Shown: in pieces, positions 1-8,009 of the stretch
Layout: every line of letters begins with the position of its first letter
Numbering within the stretch: the stretch's first letter is position 1
Assembly (NCBI GenBank): GCA_963715285.1
Contig: CAVQRU010000022.1
Location: 1 to 64,000 of the forward strand
DNA from: Sva-07 sp963715285
Lineage (GTDB): Bacteria; Actinomycetota; Acidimicrobiia; Acidimicrobiales; Ilumatobacteraceae
Direction: 5' to 3'
Length of the DNA: 64,000 nt
Position numbers and translations under genes: made by a program
Notes under the pieces: generated by a model
Seen by the model: only the letters and a program-made list of their open reading frames with translations
What the model was told of the DNA's origin: nothing
Database searches by the model: none

Positions 1-2
1 CA

Positions 3-98
3 CCGCGTTACGCGCCGGTCACCTCGGGCGATCATCTGATGGCGAAGCTGATGGGCCCCCGTCTGCTGCGACCGTCGGAGCAGTCACCGCGTCATTGA
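3..98 (+). CDS. 3' end of an unidentified protein (partial)
   Basis: An open frame enters from the left edge, reads 31 codons and stops at a TGA. The fragment contains YAPVTSGDHLMAKLMGP and has mostly G/C third positions, as real genes here do. It overlaps the last 15 bases of the convergent gene at 84-965. Too short to identify; the sequence is vaguely like the C-terminus of an oxidoreductase, but that is a guess. Confidence 0.4.
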   Translation, partial: PRYAPVTSGDHLMAKLMGPRLLRPSEQSPRH

Positions 99-965
99 CG
101 GCTGCCGGGTCACTCCGTCGGCGACGGTGCCGGCCACCCACAGACCGGCCCCGATCAGCATCCCGGCACCGACGAGGAGCAGCATCGACGGCACGGCGTC
201 GGACCACACGGTCTCGATCATTTCGCCGAACAGCGTGCTGGTCGTGCGATCGATCACCCAGCCGGCGACGAGCAGTCCGACCAACCACCCACCGCAGAGG
301 ACGACGGCGATCGATCCGAGCCGTCGAAACGACCGTCCGGGTCGCGGGTGGGCGAACACGGCCAGCAGGCCGAACGCGAGCAGAACGATCAACGCGATGA
401 TCCGGGTGGTCTCGGCAACTCGCCGCAACCCCAGGTCGGGCACCTCGCTCGGCACGACCGAGGGCAGACCGGCCTGTTCGGCGATCGCATCGAGTCGTGC
501 GCCGCCGAGTGTCGCATCGCCCAGTGACACGTCGCCGACACCCACGGCGCCCAGGTCGATGCCTGCTCGTTCGGCACCGTCGATCACCGAGCCGACGATC
601 GCCCGATCGACCACAGTGTTGCCGTCGCCCGAGTACCGCAGATCCGGGTCGACCAGCCCACCGTGAGCGGCGAGCAGCGTGGCGCTGACGGCGGTGATCA
701 CGCGCGGATCCGTGCTGGCGGCGATGGCGAGTTCGTCGGCGACCGCCTCACCGGCGACGGGTTCGACGGCCCCACGGACGGTCTGCTCGATCACGTCGGC
801 GGTGAAGCGTGACTCGGCAATCTGGGTGGCTGCACGTTCGGCCCGCGCGGCGTCGAGCACCGACATGATCGCGAGTTGCGAACCGACAAGGGCGGCGAGG
901 GCGAGCGCGAAGCCCGCGGCGGCGAGCCCGGCGATCGCCAGCGCTCCCCGCGCACCATCGGACAT
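84..965 (-). CDS. Conserved membrane protein, four predicted TM segments
   Basis: 293 residues. One hydrophobic segment lies near the N-terminus (about 8-32), followed by a roughly 150-residue soluble, probably extracytoplasmic, region rich in Ala/Val/Asp. Three C-terminal membrane segments follow (about 190-208, 218-240, 258-282). The start MSDGARG was chosen because coding-like hydrophobic sequence begins there; the open frame continues upstream only as a shadow of the next gene. An A/T-containing hexamer AACGAT lies 6 nt before the ATG. I do not recognise the family. The topology (one N-terminal helix, large outside domain, three helices) resembles envelope-associated hypothetical proteins of actinobacteria; the function is unknown. 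Confidence 0.7.
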   Translation of the reverse strand: MSDGARGALAIAGLAAAGFALALAALVGSQLAIMSVLDAARAERAATQIAESRFTADVIEQTVRGAVEPVAGEAVADELAIAASTDPRVITAVSATLLAAHGGLVDPDLRYSGDGNTVVDRAIVGSVIDGAERAGIDLGAVGVGDVSLGDATLGGARLDAIAEQAGLPSVVPSEVPDLGLRRVAETTRIIALIVLLAFGLLAVFAHPRPGRSFRRLGSIAVVLCGGWLVGLLVAGWVIDRTTSTLFGEMIETVWSDAVPSMLLLVGAGMLIGAGLWVAGTVADGVTRQPSMTR

Positions 966-1024
966 GTCGCCATCGTTGCCGATACGCGGCGCGACGGCAG
1001 GGCGCGGGCGCCGTCGGTCGGAAC

Positions 1025-1696
1025 TCAGAGAACGAGGAGGGAGCGCACGGCTGCTGCGGCGGCAACCGGATCGGTCACGTGGATCGTCTGGAATCCCAGC
1101 GCCGCGGCCGCCGCGACGTTCCACGGGAAGTCGTCGAGGAACAGGCACCGCTCGAACGGTGGTCCACCGAGCCGTTCGACCGTGAGCTCGAAGATCGCCG
1201 GGTTCGGTTTGCGGAGCCCGACCTCGCTCGAGTCGATCACGACGTCGACGAGGTTGTCCGCATCCCAGGCCTCCCGCCATGCGCCCCACTCCCGTGTGTT
1301 GTTGGTCAGGATGGCCGTCCGGAGGCCCGCCGCCCTGACGTCGCGTGCGACGTCCACCATCGCGGCGACCGGTTCCACCATGGCGAGCAGTTCGTCGCCG
1401 CGCGGGATCGTCGGGAACTCGGTGAGGCCGGCAGCGCGCCACATCGGCTCGATGGCCGCGTCGAACTCGTCCATCGTGATCCGACCGCGCTCGAGCTCGT
1501 GGTACGGGTGATCACCGTCGACGTCGAGCGGTCCCAACACGATCGGCATGAACGTCGACAGGTCGAGGTCGTACCGCTGCGCACGTTCGATCATGCCGGC
1601 GGCGGGGCTCGTGCTGAGCACGCCGGCGAAGTCGAAGATCACCGCGTCGATAGCGGGTGTGGCGACGGGCGCGTCGGTGCTCATCCGATCGACCAT
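1025..1696 (-). CDS. HAD-superfamily hydrolase (YihX/epoxide-hydrolase N-domain type)
   Basis: 223 residues. Motif I is VIFDFAGVLST near residue 18: the nucleophilic Asp is kept, but the second Asp of the usual DxD is Ala, as in YihX-type proteins with FDFGGVL. Motif II is ILTNNT, the motif III Lys is in GLRKPNPAIFELT, and motif IV is CLFLDDFPWNV. These support a phosphatase-like aspartyl nucleophile enzyme on a small phosphometabolite; the substrate cannot be told. The ATG at 1696 was chosen because GGAAAGG sits 5 nt upstream; a second in-frame ATG lies at 1684. The gene is divergent from the P450. Confidence 0.85.
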   Translation of the reverse strand: MVDRMSTDAPVATPAIDAVIFDFAGVLSTSPAAGMIERAQRYDLDLSTFMPIVLGPLDVDGDHPYHELERGRITMDEFDAAIEPMWRAAGLTEFPTIPRGDELLAMVEPVAAMVDVARDVRAAGLRTAILTNNTREWGAWREAWDADNLVDVVIDSSEVGLRKPNPAIFELTVERLGGPPFERCLFLDDFPWNVAAAAALGFQTIHVTDPVAAAAAVRSLLVL

Positions 1697-1822
1697 ATCG
1701 ACCTTTCCGGGCGCCGGTCGTTGCCGCCTCGCCCGCGTGACCGGAGCCACTTGCAGCCGCGTCGATCACCGAGGAACATGGGCGTGGGGATGCGGCACCG
1801 CCGCTCGGAAAGCTGGGGGACC

Positions 1823-3031
1823 ATGACCGACATGCTGGTGGAGAGCGTCTTCGACGATTCGCTGCACGAGATGCTGCGCACCGGGCGTGAGGCAGGGCCG
1901 TCGGGAACCGCCGCGTTGAGTGGTGCCGTCGTCGTCCTGCGATACCGCGAGGTGGAGAGTCTCGCCCACGATCCACGAGCTGCCGGCGTGGGCCTGTCGA
2001 TCTTCGACGTGCTCGGCGTGCCCGACGGGCCCCTGCGTGCCTGGTACTCGCAGCTGATGTTCACCAACGACGGCGACGCCCACCATCGGCTCCGTCGACT
2101 CGCGGCCCGTGTCTTCACACCACGGTCGGTGGAACGGCACCGAGAACTCGCTGCCGAGCTCACCGCGGAGCGGCTGTCCGATCTGGTCGCCGCTGGTGAC
2201 GGCGACCTCGTCGACCTCCTCGCCGACGTGCCGATCACGGTCATCTGCCGGCTCCTCGGCGTGCCCGACGGCGAGGTCGCCGACTTCGTCGGCTACGGCG
2301 ACGCGCTCAGCCCCGTGTTCGGGTTCATGGACCCCGACCAGATCGCTCGTGCCGAGGTGGCGGTCGTCGATCTGATGGCCGACGTCGAGCGGATGATCGC
2401 TGCGCGGGCGAGCGAGCGCGGCGACGACCTGATCAGCGCACTGCTCGACGCGGAGGAGGCGGGGGATCGGCTGACCCACGACGAGGTCGTCACGATGGTC
2501 GGCAACCTGATCGTCGGTGGCCACGACACCACGTCCAGCCAGATCGGGTGCTCCCTGCTCGCGCTGCTCCGGAACCCGGATGCGTTGGCCGATGTCCGGT
2601 CCGACCCCTCGATTGTCGGGGCGGTCGTCAACGAGACGATCCGATTCGAGCCGAGCATCACGATCGTGCCTCGCACACTGACCGAGCCGGTGATGATCGG
2701 CGGTATCGAGCGGCCGGCCGGCAGCCTGGTGTTCCTGAGCACCGCGTCGACCAGCCGCCAGACCGATGTGTGGGGTGACCCCGACGTGTTCCGGCCCGGC
2801 CGGTTCCTCGAGCCCGGTTCACCGAAGCTGCTCGCGTTCGGATCGGGACCGCACTACTGCCTCGGGGCTGCGCTCGCCCGAATGACCCTCGAGGAAGTGG
2901 TTCGTGAATCGGCGCTCGCCGGGCTGGGCGACACGATCGTCCCCGTCGGTGATCTCGGCGGTGCCGACGCCGTCGAGTGGCGGCAGGTCCTCGGCCGGAG
3001 TCCCGCCGCCCTCCCCGTCACCGTTCGGTGA
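1823..3031 (+). CDS. Cytochrome P450
   Basis: 402 residues, normal for soluble bacterial P450s. The I-helix oxygen-activation motif is GGHDTT at 232-237, the K-helix ExxR is Glu271-Arg274, and the heme loop FGSGPHYCLGAA puts the proximal thiolate at Cys346. The protein is a heme monooxygenase needing a ferredoxin/reductase pair that is not encoded nearby. There is no membrane anchor. The substrate is unknown; neighbouring amidase and thioesterase genes point only loosely to catabolism. The start ATG follows AAAGCT-gggggacc. The same GGAAAGCTGGG...ACCATG context recurs at the M20 peptidase start. Confidence 0.95.
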   Translation: MTDMLVESVFDDSLHEMLRTGREAGPSGTAALSGAVVVLRYREVESLAHDPRAAGVGLSIFDVLGVPDGPLRAWYSQLMFTNDGDAHHRLRRLAARVFTPRSVERHRELAAELTAERLSDLVAAGDGDLVDLLADVPITVICRLLGVPDGEVADFVGYGDALSPVFGFMDPDQIARAEVAVVDLMADVERMIAARASERGDDLISALLDAEEAGDRLTHDEVVTMVGNLIVGGHDTTSSQIGCSLLALLRNPDALADVRSDPSIVGAVVNETIRFEPSITIVPRTLTEPVMIGGIERPAGSLVFLSTASTSRQTDVWGDPDVFRPGRFLEPGSPKLLAFGSGPHYCLGAALARMTLEEVVRESALAGLGDTIVPVGDLGGADAVEWRQVLGRSPAALPVTVR

Positions 3032-3062
3032 CGCATCGATCGTTGTGCGACACCGAGGTCAC
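3028..3062. terminator. Stop-anchored inverted repeat between P450 and amidase
   Basis: The TGA of the P450 and the opposite-strand TGA of the amidase are each embedded in complementary 5-base arms, GTGAC (3028-3032) and GTCAC (3058-3062), separated by 25 bases. Weak alone, but it belongs to a recurrent pattern at convergent junctions. Confidence 0.3.
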
Positions 3063-4531
3063 ATCGGGCGGCGGTGCGACCAGGGGGCGGCGACCTCGAG
3101 CTGGCTCGCGATGCGGATGAGCAGGTCCTCTCGGCCGTAGGCGGCGACCAGCTGGACACCGATCGGCAACCCGGCCTCGTTCCAGTGCAGCGGCAGGCTG
3201 ATCGCGGGCTGCCCGGTTGCGTTGAACTGCGGCGTGAACGCCACGAATCGGCCTGCACGTGTCGACGGCGCCATCGGGTCGTCGTCCGAGATGCCGTCGT
3301 CCGCGCTGTACAGCGCACCGATCCGAAGCGGTGGTGCCGCCAGGGTCGGCGAGAGCAGGAGGTCCCAGCCGTCGGCCCACCACTGGTGCACGTGGCGCCG
3401 GTACTGCCCGACCGCTGCGAGCGCCACCGCGTACTGCGTTGCCGACAGATTTCCCGCGTACTGGCCCTGCGCCCAGTTCACCGGCTCGATGTCGTCGGCA
3501 GTCATCGTTCTCCCGATCGTGGCGCCGAGCCCCTCGATCCCCACCGACATCAACGTCGCCCACATCGCTGCGAAACGTCGAGGGAACTCGCGGTCCTCCA
3601 GGATCGGCGGATGTCCGAGGGTGACGTCGTGGCCGAGGCCCTCCAGCAGGGTCGCCGCCGACCGGACAGCGGCGACGCAGTCGGGATGGAGATCGCCTCC
3701 GGTGGGATGGGTGTCGAGCAGCCCGATGCGCAGCCGACCGGGTTCGACGCCCAACTCCTCCACGTACGGACGCGTCGGTGCGGGAGCGATCACCGTGTCG
3801 CCCACACCCGGGCCCTGCACGGCATCGAGCATTCGCGCCGTGTCACGAACGGTGCGGCTGACGCACAGCTGCGTGCTCAACCCCGACTCGTCACGCTCGG
3901 GCCCCATCGACACGCGGCCCTGTGTCGGCTTCAGCCCGACGAGCCCGCAACACGAGGCCGGGATCCGGATCGATCCGCCGCCGTCACTCGCATGGGCGAT
4001 CGGCACCATGCCCGCGGCGACCGCCGCCGCCGCACCCCCGCTCGAGCCGCCCGGCGTGTGCTCGGTGTTCCACGGGTTGCGGGTCGGCCCGTACGCGAGC
4101 GGTTCCGTCACCGGCAGACTGCCGAACTCAGGGCTGTTGGTGCGACCGAGCGTGATGAGCCCCGCTTCGCGGAACTTCACGACGAGGTTGGAGTCGTGCG
4201 TCGACAGCGGCATCGCCTCGACTGCAGCACGGTTGCCCGACGTCAGCGGCAGGCCGGCCACGTGGTTGTGGAGATCCTTGAGCAGGAAGGGCACGCCGGC
4301 GAACGGCGCCGCTCGCTGCTCGGCGTGCAACGGCAGATCGTCGAACGCAGTGGCCTGTGCCCTGGCCCGCTCGAACCACCGCATGATCACGGCGTTGAGC
4401 GCTCCGTCGTCGTGCTCGATTCGCTCGATGGCACCGTCGATCAATTCGGTCGACGTGGCGTCCCGGGTCGTGATCAGTTCAGCCTGTTCGGTGGCGTCGA
4501 GCCACCGCGTGTCGTCGGCGAGGTTTGCCAT
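3059..4531 (-). CDS. Amidase (amidase signature family)
   Basis: 490 residues, the usual length. The Ser-cisSer-Lys triad is visible: Lys85 in FLLKDLH, Ser163/Ser164 in TPGGSSGGAAAA, and nucleophile Ser187 in SDGGGSIRIPASCCGLVG. It hydrolyses a carboxamide or related amide in the cytoplasm. The family includes GatA, but there is no gatB/gatC here and the C-terminal half is unlike GatA, so a catabolic amidase is more likely. The start ATG is preceded by TATCACGGGAGG. The gene converges on the P450 with 27 bases between stops. Confidence 0.92.
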   Translation of the reverse strand: MANLADDTRWLDATEQAELITTRDATSTELIDGAIERIEHDDGALNAVIMRWFERARAQATAFDDLPLHAEQRAAPFAGVPFLLKDLHNHVAGLPLTSGNRAAVEAMPLSTHDSNLVVKFREAGLITLGRTNSPEFGSLPVTEPLAYGPTRNPWNTEHTPGGSSGGAAAAVAAGMVPIAHASDGGGSIRIPASCCGLVGLKPTQGRVSMGPERDESGLSTQLCVSRTVRDTARMLDAVQGPGVGDTVIAPAPTRPYVEELGVEPGRLRIGLLDTHPTGGDLHPDCVAAVRSAATLLEGLGHDVTLGHPPILEDREFPRRFAAMWATLMSVGIEGLGATIGRTMTADDIEPVNWAQGQYAGNLSATQYAVALAAVGQYRRHVHQWWADGWDLLLSPTLAAPPLRIGALYSADDGISDDDPMAPSTRAGRFVAFTPQFNATGQPAISLPLHWNEAGLPIGVQLVAAYGREDLLIRIASQLEVAAPWSHRRPM

Positions 4532-4575
4532 CCTCCCGTGATAGCACGCGGCGTCGGCAGGTGCGCGCCGAGCTG

Positions 4576-4617
4576 GTGTCAGGTCAGCAGTATCAGGTCG
4601 GCGGTGTCAGGTCGTCC
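4576..4617. repeat. Three tandem 14-bp imperfect repeats over a stop codon
   Basis: Units GTGTCAGGTCAGCA, GTATCAGGTCGGCG and GTGTCAGGTCGTCC follow each other without gaps. The third unit contains the stop codon of the GlsB-like gene, so the array looks like duplication of that gene's 3' end. Confidence 0.6.
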
Positions 4618-4903
4618 TGGCGAACTTCTTGATCGCCCACGAGCCGACGGCGACCACGATGATCGCCCCGATCACGGCCCCGACGATCCCGCCCCAGTCG
4701 AACTTGTCGGTGTCACCGATGCCGAAGATGCCAGTGAAGATGCCGTAGCCGACGAGCGCCCCGAGCAGGCCGAGCCCCGTCGACGCGAGCCACGATTGCC
4801 AGCCACTCATCGTGCGGAACGCATCGTTGGGGACGACCGCTCGCCCGATCACTCCGCACACGAATCCGAGCAGCAGGACTGCGATCACACTTCCGATGTC
4901 CAT
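4607..4903 (-). CDS. GlsB/YeaQ/YmgE-family membrane protein
   Basis: 98 residues forming three hydrophobic segments (about 4-24, 36-58, 68-90) separated by the family-typical short loops: GRAVVPNDAF after helix 1 and a Gly-rich second helix (GLGLLGALVGYGIFTG). The family (formerly 'transglycosylase-associated protein') is a small stress-induced inner-membrane protein of unclear mechanism. The C-terminus IKKFARTT is basic. A second member lies at 27636-27920. Upstream, GAGGTCG close to the ATG is a fair ribosome binding site. Confidence 0.85.
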   Translation of the reverse strand: MDIGSVIAVLLLGFVCGVIGRAVVPNDAFRTMSGWQSWLASTGLGLLGALVGYGIFTGIFGIGDTDKFDWGGIVGAVIGAIIVVAVGSWAIKKFARTT

Positions 4904-5092
4904 TCGACCTCCCTCGTCGGCCGAAGTCTTGCACGCCCGGATTCACCGAGTGGTTGCTCGACGGCCATCTTTTCGTCATCCGGGTGCCACCCGGGCTCCG
5001 TACTCTACGTACAGATCCCGCCCGAGAGGCTCGGCCGTCCTCCCCCCTCCGGCCTGAGCCCTCGGGTCGGGATCCAAGGCTTCCATCCAGCA

Positions 5093-5113
5093 ACGTTCGG
5101 TCGCACCGAGCGT
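5093..5113 (-). terminator. Hairpin after the DsbA-family gene
   Basis: Nine-base arms ACGTTCGGT and ACCGAGCGT, with one G-T type mismatch and a 3-base loop, abut the stop codon of the DsbA-family gene. There is no T tract. The rest of 4904-5092 shows nothing I can name. Confidence 0.45.
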
Positions 5114-5728
5114 TCAGGCGTCGATCCGGGCGAAGAAGTCGGCGAGCATCGCGCTGTCGAACCTCGCCGTGAGATGCCCGTCGTCGTCGTGGCCGAGGTC
5201 GAGCGCCGGGCAGAAGAATCCGTCGTTGCCCACGAAGAAGTGAGGCGAGCCCTTCACGCCACGCTGCTGGCCGTCGCGGTAGTCGCGTTCGACTGCCGCG
5301 CTCGGCTCGGCGGCAGGGGCTGGGAGGTGGTGGGCCGCGGCGATCAGAGCGAGCGCATCCGGATCACCGACATCGACGCCGTGTTCGAACAGCGCAGCAC
5401 GCAGCTCGAGGCTGACCGCCAGGCCCGTTGCCGCATCGCGCTCGTACGCGGAGGCCGCGAGGTTCAGTGCCGCGATCGTGCTCGACGGCCATCGATCCGC
5501 CCGGAGCCCCGAGAAGTCGTCGACGCCGAGCTGGTCGCCGAGCGCCCGGGCCTTCACCACGACTGCGGCGACGTCGAGCGGCGTGCCGTTCACCCATTCG
5601 AGCGGCCACGCGCGCACGACGACGTCGACGGGCGAGACCATCTCGTCGACGTGCCGGACCACCTGTTTGAGCCCGACGTGCGTGAACGGGCAGGTGATGT
5701 CGGCGAACACTTCGACGGTGGGAGCCAT
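5114..5728 (-). CDS. DsbA-family (FrnE/HCCA-isomerase-like) thioredoxin-fold protein
   Basis: 204 residues. The N-terminal strand leads into DITCPFTHVGL, where a CPFT motif replaces the CxxC of true disulfide oxidoreductases. The cis-Pro region is KGSPHFFVGNDG near residue 165. The single Cys and lack of a signal peptide argue against periplasmic DsbA and for a cytoplasmic thiol-dependent member, for example a mycothiol or glutathione-type isomerase/reductase (related proteins include FrnE and 2-hydroxychromene-2-carboxylate isomerase). The substrate is unknown. The start ATG follows GATACT-gggggc. Confidence 0.8.
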   Translation of the reverse strand: MAPTVEVFADITCPFTHVGLKQVVRHVDEMVSPVDVVVRAWPLEWVNGTPLDVAAVVVKARALGDQLGVDDFSGLRADRWPSSTIAALNLAASAYERDAATGLAVSLELRAALFEHGVDVGDPDALALIAAAHHLPAPAAEPSAAVERDYRDGQQRGVKGSPHFFVGNDGFFCPALDLGHDDDGHLTARFDSAMLADFFARIDA

Positions 5729-5935
5729 GCCCCCAGTATCGCCCGCCCACCCGTCAGTCGAGCTTCTCGATCAGTTGAGTCGACCGCTCGCGCGCTGGCG
5801 CGCTTCCGGAAGGCCGGGTTCGTCGAGACCTGCCGAGGCCGGATCGCCGTGGTCGATGCACCGGGCCTGAGCCGCTTCGTCGCCGACGACCGAGCTCTCC
5901 GTTCCGGGTATCGATCGGTGTCGGACGCCAATCGT

Positions 5936-5941
5936 TACATT
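5936..5941 (+). promoter_or_regulatory. -10 element TACATT of tesB (leaderless)
   Basis: TACATT ends 6 nt before the ATG at 5948, so transcription would start at the start codon. No Shine-Dalgarno sequence is visible. Confidence 0.6.
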
Positions 5942-5947
5942 GGCCCG

Positions 5948-6775
5948 ATGGACTCCCGCCGGATTCACGACATCGAGTTCAGCGAACTCCTGGAACTGGA
6001 GCCCCACGGGCCCGACACCTTCGTGGGGATCGCTGCCCGATATCCGTGGGGAGGGCGCCTGTTCGGCGGGCAGGTCGTGGCGCAGGCGCTGCGGGCCGCG
6101 TCGCTCACGGTGGCGGTCGATCGACCGGCCCATTCGCTGCACTCGTACTTCATCCGACCGGGCACGAACGACGAACCGATCCGCTACGAGGTCGAGCGAC
6201 TCCGCGACGGACGGTCGTTCAGCACCCGCCAGGTCGTCGCTCGCCAGTCGGGCGGGGCGATCCTCAACCTGTCGGTGTCGTTCCAGATCGTCGAAGACGA
6301 AGCCGATGTGCAGATCGCCGCACTCCCGCCCGGGCTGCCCGCACCCGAGGATTCGACGCTGCCCGATCATTCGTGGGCCGGGTTGCTCGAGCGCAAGGCA
6401 ACCTTTCTCGACGATGGAACGATGGGCTACTGGATCAGGCTGAACGCCGATCTGGGCGACGATCCCGCCGATCACCAGTGCGCTCTCGCCTTCATGTCCG
6501 ACGCGGCGCCGTCGCGGGCCGCACGCTTCCCACATCCCGACTCGGCGGGCGACGTCGGCGATCGCAAGCTGTTCCAGGGTGCGAGTCTCGATCACTCCGT
6601 GTGGTTCCAGCGGCCGACCGATCCGTCGCAGTGGCACTGGTTCGACACTCGATCGCACGGGTTGAACGGCGGGCGCGGCCTGGTGACCGGCGACGCGATC
6701 CGCATCGACGGGCTCCATGCGGCGACGATCGCCCAAGAGGTGCTCGTGCGTCGCGTTCGCGACTCGTCGACCTGA
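5948..6775 (+). CDS. tesB: Acyl-CoA thioesterase II
   Basis: 275 residues with two tandem hot-dog folds, near the family length. Family signatures include RLFGGQVVAQALRAA in the first domain, HSLHSYFIRPG, and the second-domain core SLDHSVWFQRP followed by ATIAQEVLVR at the C-terminus. It releases free fatty acid from acyl-CoA in the cytoplasm. The ATG at 5948 is the first one after the intergenic region and is placed exactly by the TACATT -10; upstream open frame is antisense shadow of the amidase and DsbA-family genes. Confidence 0.93.
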   Translation: MDSRRIHDIEFSELLELEPHGPDTFVGIAARYPWGGRLFGGQVVAQALRAASLTVAVDRPAHSLHSYFIRPGTNDEPIRYEVERLRDGRSFSTRQVVARQSGGAILNLSVSFQIVEDEADVQIAALPPGLPAPEDSTLPDHSWAGLLERKATFLDDGTMGYWIRLNADLGDDPADHQCALAFMSDAAPSRAARFPHPDSAGDVGDRKLFQGASLDHSVWFQRPTDPSQWHWFDTRSHGLNGGRGLVTGDAIRIDGLHAATIAQEVLVRRVRDSST

Positions 6776-6821
6776 TCGCGTGACGTCGGGCGGTCGCGGC
6801 GCCGGGTCGGGGAGGTGCGCC

Positions 6822-6827
6822 TAACCT
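6822..6827 (+). promoter_or_regulatory. -10 element TAACCT of the SGNH hydrolase gene (leaderless)
   Basis: TAACCT followed by 7 nt and the GTG start at 6835. Confidence 0.6.
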
Positions 6828-6834
6828 GGCGGGC

Positions 6835-7842
6835 GTGTTGTCACCGGCCCGCCTGATCACGCTCGTGGCATGCCTCGCCGTGCCCGTGGCGTCGATGGTG
6901 GTCGGGGCCCCGACGTCTGCCGCGGCGCCGAGCATCGAGCGAATCGTCACGCTCGGCGACTCCTACAGCTCGGGCACCGGCATCCACCGCAATGCCTCCG
7001 ACTACGACGATCACGGACCTGCCGCCCAGACGTTCGCTCCGTCGACACGCATCGGCAACAGCGACTGCAGCCGCGAACTCGACGAGACGCCGGGGCCGCG
7101 CCTCGCGGAGCGGCTCGGCGCCGAGTCGGTGTTCGTCGCCTGCGCCGGCGCGGTCGTGGCCGACATCGCCAACCAGCTCGATGTCGCCGCGATCCCCGGC
7201 GACGGCGCGGGGACGCTCGTGACGATGACGATCGGAGGCAACGACCTCCGAACGGTCCGCGGTGAGAACTGGCCCGACACGCTCGTGCGGTGCATCACCT
7301 CCGTGGGATGCGACGGATCCGCCCGGAACCAGATCGCGAACCTCGCCGAACTCCGCAGCGACCTCATCGACCTGTACGCCGAGATCGGCGAGCGCTACCC
7401 GCGCATCGCCGTGCGCGTGCTCGGCTATCCCCGCCTGATGCAGAGCGACCGTTGGTGCGAGGGTGTCACCGGGTTCAGCAGGGGCGAGGCGAACTGGGTC
7501 GACGAGCAGGTCGATCGGTTCAATGCACAGATCCTGTTGGCGACCCGTGTCGCCACGGCCCGCACCGGCGCCGACATCGCCTTCGTGTCGGTCGTCGAGC
7601 AGTTCGACAACCACGGCGCCTGCCGGTTCTGGCAACGGGATCGGTATGTCAACGACGCCGTGTTCGGCAAGACCCTGAAGCGCAGCATGACTGCGGACGG
7701 CGACGTGCGCGAGCACTGGGACGACGGCCCGTTGACGATCAGCGGCGCCTCCTTCCACCCGAGCAGCAAGGGCTACGACGCCTACTTCGAGGCGCTCGCC
7801 GCCAGCGCGGCGACCTTGCCCGGCGTCACCATCTCGCGCTGA
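6835..7842 (+). CDS. Secreted SGNH/GDSL-type esterase-lipase
   Basis: 335 residues starting at GTG. A signal peptide (hydrophobic 6-24, Ala-rich cleavage region TSAAAPS near 31) marks it as exported. Block I is VTLGDSYSSGTG with nucleophile Ser43, the oxyanion Gly is around VACAGAV, and block III is TIGGND. The Asp-x-x-His-type block V appears as SGASFHPSSKGYDAY near the C-terminus. Paired cysteines (for example RCITSVGC) suggest disulfides, as in Streptomyces-type SGNH lipases. It hydrolyses esters outside the membrane; the substrate is unknown. It precedes the LPXTG genes in the same direction but has its own promoter. Confidence 0.9.
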   Translation: MLSPARLITLVACLAVPVASMVVGAPTSAAAPSIERIVTLGDSYSSGTGIHRNASDYDDHGPAAQTFAPSTRIGNSDCSRELDETPGPRLAERLGAESVFVACAGAVVADIANQLDVAAIPGDGAGTLVTMTIGGNDLRTVRGENWPDTLVRCITSVGCDGSARNQIANLAELRSDLIDLYAEIGERYPRIAVRVLGYPRLMQSDRWCEGVTGFSRGEANWVDEQVDRFNAQILLATRVATARTGADIAFVSVVEQFDNHGACRFWQRDRYVNDAVFGKTLKRSMTADGDVREHWDDGPLTISGASFHPSSKGYDAYFEALAASAATLPGVTISR

Positions 7843-7938
7843 ACTCCGGTTGTCTCACCTCGCCCGCGTGGCCCCGATGAGAGATGAGCGCATCCCACGA
7901 TCTCGCCTCTGATCGCACTTGGGCGTCGTGATGGCAGT

Positions 7939-8005
7939 GCCACGTAGAGTGGCGAAATCGGCCACTTCTTGATGGCAATTCGGGTCGAATGCCACGTACG
8001 GTGGT
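7939..8005 (+). promoter_or_regulatory. Two palindromes GCCACGTANNGTGG(C/T) over tandem -10-like elements
   Basis: GCCAC-GTAGA-GTGGC occupies 7939-7953 and GCCAC-GTACG-GTGGT occupies 7991-8005; centres are 52 bp apart, close to five helical turns. Each contains a TANNGT hexamer (TAGAGT 7945-7950, TACGGT 7997-8002). The second hexamer is 7 nt before the ATG at 8010 and so looks like the -10 of a leaderless transcript. A protein binding both palindromes would cover the promoter. Which protein does so is unknown. Confidence 0.55.
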
Positions 8006-8009
8006 ATCC

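Noticed and set aside
3074..5947. Long plus-strand open frame upstream of tesB
   Set aside because: It is in frame with tesB but antisense to the amidase and DsbA-family genes and lacks family similarity; the leaderless promoter places the tesB start at 5948.
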